Assembly (NCBI GenBank): GCA_002238945.1
Contig: MPNI01000009.1
Span: 25,252 to 89,251 of the forward strand
Reading direction: 5' to 3'
Source: Proteobacteria bacterium bin106
Lineage (GTDB): Bacteria; Bdellovibrionota_B; Oligoflexia; Oligoflexales; Bin106
DNA: 64,000 nucleotides
Part shown: positions 61,510 to 64,000 of the stretch, piece after piece
How positions within the stretch are numbered: the first letter of the stretch is position 1
How the letters are laid out: each line of letters opens with the position of its first letter
Notes under the pieces: generated by a model
The model's database searches: none
Told to the model about the DNA's origin: nothing
Seen by the model: the letters and a program-made list of their open reading frames with translations, nothing else
Translations under genes and position numbers: made by a program

Positions 61510-63045
61510 TCAATAACCATCCATTTGATAATACATGAAAGATAAGTATTCATTTCTTAAACAATCATTACAATATATATGACGATCTAATTCACTTGAA
61601 GTACTATAACTAGCTTTTACAAGAATACTTTCAGAAAGCTCCATAAAACGATTTGCATCAGTAAGATAATTTGTAAATTTATAGCACAAAACATGTTCAG
61701 CTATTATTCTATATACCATAGCCTCTTCTACACCAAGCCCGTTATCTTTAAAAATTTTTGCAACTTCTTCGAGAATCTCCTGACCTTCATCAGGAGAAAA
61801 ACGATGAACATTTTCAAAAGCTGTTTTTTCATTAGAATCATATAATTTATTTACAACTTTACTAAGAGATTCAGCATGTTGGAAATGCACGAAGAATTCT
61901 AAAGAACATTCAAATTCTTCAAAATCTAAAGCAAATTTAAAAGCTTTTTTATGAGCAGATGTTTTCTGAGATTTTGTCTTCAAAGATGTCATATAACGTG
62001 TATAGTCCTTGATTGCACATGTTATAGAAAACATATCCCATAAACAAGATTGTCTTTTTACAGTGTCTTTCAATGCCTTATAAGATTCTGCGCGAATCTC
62101 TAAAAATGCATATTCTTGAGGAATAATCAATGTTCCCTTAAAACCATCTAACAATGATAACGTCTTCTTAGGCTTGCCAACAACACCATTATAGAATAAA
62201 CCCAATAAGCATATCGTCTCATGTCGTTTAAGCTGTTCTTTAGTAAATAAAGACAACAAACCTTTCTCATCTTTTGTCAAAAAGCATATATGACGCATGC
62301 CATCTTTCAAGCGAGCAGAAAATATTAACATATCATCAATATTCTCAACCATATCCAATAACTCTTTTGATTCAATGCCTTCCTTTTCTTCCATCTCAAC
62401 GATCAGTGCTGCACATCTCTGAATCTCTTTTTCAAATATTGATTGAGCAACAACAAACTGGTCACTATCAAAATACTTCATCACTTCTAACATAAACTGC
62501 GGAAATTTATAAAAAAGCTCTCCGTAATAATCAGATTCACTTTCATATGGCTCGCTAAAACAAGAAGTATATCGAAAAACATACTGAACAGTCTCATTGG
62601 GATCAGGAGATATATCGCAAATTATTTTCAATAATATTTCTTTAGCATTATCGAATAAACTAGAAAAATATTCTCTGTAATCTTCAACTTTTGTGATTTT
62701 TCTTAACTTTTCACCTAAAATCACATACTCCCATAAAACCGGATAAGCTTCAAAAAAATTCATTTCCACAAGATTATTACACAATTTCATTTCTATCGCA
62801 GCTATTTCATCATGCCATTTCTTAACTTTTTTATGAGACAAAACCCTTTTAGGACGCTGCTTAGTTTTGATGCTTTTAAGAAGTAACTTCGCTAAATCCT
62901 CAGCACCACCATAATGGATGGCAAGATAGTAACGCATATCTTGCTTCAGTTCAGGATACTGGCCACAATAGCTCAGTAATAACTGAGAAAGCTTTTCAGC
63001 CCCCATTCCTTTTAAGTTTTTCTCATTAACAACAGTTCTTGTCAT
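61510..63045 (-). CDS. DUF6880-like protein
   Basis: N-terminus VNEKNLKGMGAEKLSQLLLSYCGQYPELKQDMRYYLAIHYGG resembles DUF6880 N-termini (NxKNLExLGAxxLAxLLL); helical-repeat-like protein. Confidence 0.5.
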   Translation of the reverse strand: MTRTVVNEKNLKGMGAEKLSQLLLSYCGQYPELKQDMRYYLAIHYGGAEDLAKLLLKSIKTKQRPKRVLSHKKVKKWHDEIAAIEMKLCNNLVEMNFFEAYPVLWEYVILGEKLRKITKVEDYREYFSSLFDNAKEILLKIICDISPDPNETVQYVFRYTSCFSEPYESESDYYGELFYKFPQFMLEVMKYFDSDQFVVAQSIFEKEIQRCAALIVEMEEKEGIESKELLDMVENIDDMLIFSARLKDGMRHICFLTKDEKGLLSLFTKEQLKRHETICLLGLFYNGVVGKPKKTLSLLDGFKGTLIIPQEYAFLEIRAESYKALKDTVKRQSCLWDMFSITCAIKDYTRYMTSLKTKSQKTSAHKKAFKFALDFEEFECSLEFFVHFQHAESLSKVVNKLYDSNEKTAFENVHRFSPDEGQEILEEVAKIFKDNGLGVEEAMVYRIIAEHVLCYKFTNYLTDANRFMELSESILVKASYSTSSELDRHIYCNDCLRNEYLSFMYYQMDGY

Positions 63046-63440
63046 GAAAACACAATCTCCATATTCATGTTAATATCAATACAATCAATATAACCGTAAA
63101 ATACACAAAATAACATCATATATCTATGAAATAAACAAAAACCAAAGCTCTTGATCTAAAAAAGCTCTTTGTCACATCTAGCTGCATGATTTCAACGACT
63201 TAGCTCTAATCAAACAAGCATCTAAAGCTAAATTCATAAAGATGCTCTTGATCCTACTGAAACAAGAACCCTACTGAAACAAGAACAATGAAGACTTTTC
63301 AAAGAGGAGCCCTGGTATTCTTTACTTACCTGCTCACTATCCTCCCAAAACTGTGACGCTTCTGCCTAAAATCAAAGATGTTTAACATCACATAAACCCC
63401 AAACACAGCCTCAAAATCTCATCAAATGATCACTATATAA

Positions 63441-63483
63441 CAAAAATCTCCCTTACAGATCACCAGAAAGTCCGTAAGGGAGA
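63441..63483 (-). terminator. Rho-independent terminator for minus-strand gene
   Basis: Minus strand: tctcccttac...gtaagggaga followed by tttttg; 10-bp perfect stem downstream of the 63520 CDS. Confidence 0.8.
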
Positions 63484-63519
63484 AAAGTGCTATCAACTAC
63501 TGTAGATACCAAAATACCA

Positions 63520-64000
63520 TCATTCTGCCAATTTAAGATTTTGGAGCAATCCAACAAATTTTTTATGAAATGATCCATCTATTGAAGGCTTATGTGGCAA
63601 TGGATTGCGATGATGATCCAATTTCATACGAAGATATAAAGGATCGTGATACCGTGCACCAAGTAGTCCTTGTGATGAATCATCGGCTTTTGACAAAACA
63701 TCTGACTCTGAACCAGCACTGCGAGAGCTACTTGAATCATCCCCAAAGAAAGCGTTAAAAGCCCAAACTGTGGATGCAGTTATAGCACTTGCAAGCACTG
63801 ATACGATCAACGCCTGATGACTAGGTTTCTGTTTGAGTAATCCAAGTGATATTGCCATGTTATAAGCAGCCAACATGACTGCAAAACTCATTACCGTAGT
63901 TCCAAAAATATTAGGAGTAGCTGCTAGTTTAACTTCTATATCGTTTAGATCTAACTCATACAGCTCTGCCAGTTGATCCAAATCTTCTACCAAAAAATCT
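63520..64000 (-). CDS. Partial lipoprotein, paralogous family 1 (N-terminus beyond window)
   Basis: RFLVEDLDQLAELYELDLNDIEVKLAA matches PQDLDQLEKLYKSDLNDMEIKKA of the 13326 gene; hydrophobic hairpin; SIDGSFHKKFVGLLQNLKL matches the C-terminal motif of the 12100 gene. Frame stays open past 63993. Confidence 0.75.
   Translation of the reverse strand, partial: DFLVEDLDQLAELYELDLNDIEVKLAATPNIFGTTVMSFAVMLAAYNMAISLGLLKQKPSHQALIVSVLASAITASTVWAFNAFFGDDSSSSRSAGSESDVLSKADDSSQGLLGARYHDPLYLRMKLDHHRNPLPHKPSIDGSFHKKFVGLLQNLKLAE

Overview
64 kb of a low-GC Gram-negative-type bacterial chromosome. The lineage is not certain; the gene content is proteobacterial/Bdellovibrionota-like. Recognisable genes include DUF58 and MoxR, an EAL protein, alaS, a tolQRAB-tatB cluster, gltA, an IS1634-type transposase, a HipA-like kinase, a CPBP protease, REC-PilZ, Omp85, clpA and clpS, a divergent YrdC/Sua5 protein, purD, SPFH/NfeD, a two-component pair, an alpha/beta hydrolase, a fliA/whiG-type sigma factor, a c-type cytochrome lipoprotein and a DUF6880-like protein. 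No rRNA, tRNA or CRISPR array was recognised. The most unusual content is a dispersed, expanded set of about ten lipoproteins or secreted proteins at 10.9-14.2, 24.0-27.5, 30.9-35.1, 56.6-57.7 and 63.5-64 kb. Most share one layout: lipobox, a small domain with two conserved Cys, a hydrophobic hairpin, and often a C-terminal Cys pair. One decayed paralogue remnant is visible at the DNA level. Other notable points are a perfect 17-bp inverted-repeat (MITE-like) element next to an orphan hipA, a perfect 15-bp hairpin at an internal ATG of the Omp85 gene, a ClpA with a ~270-aa low-complexity insertion, a novel three-copy Cys-repeat protein, and pervasive 12-14 bp tandem duplications in intergenic DNA. 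All calls come from reading the sequence and translations; no searches were run.
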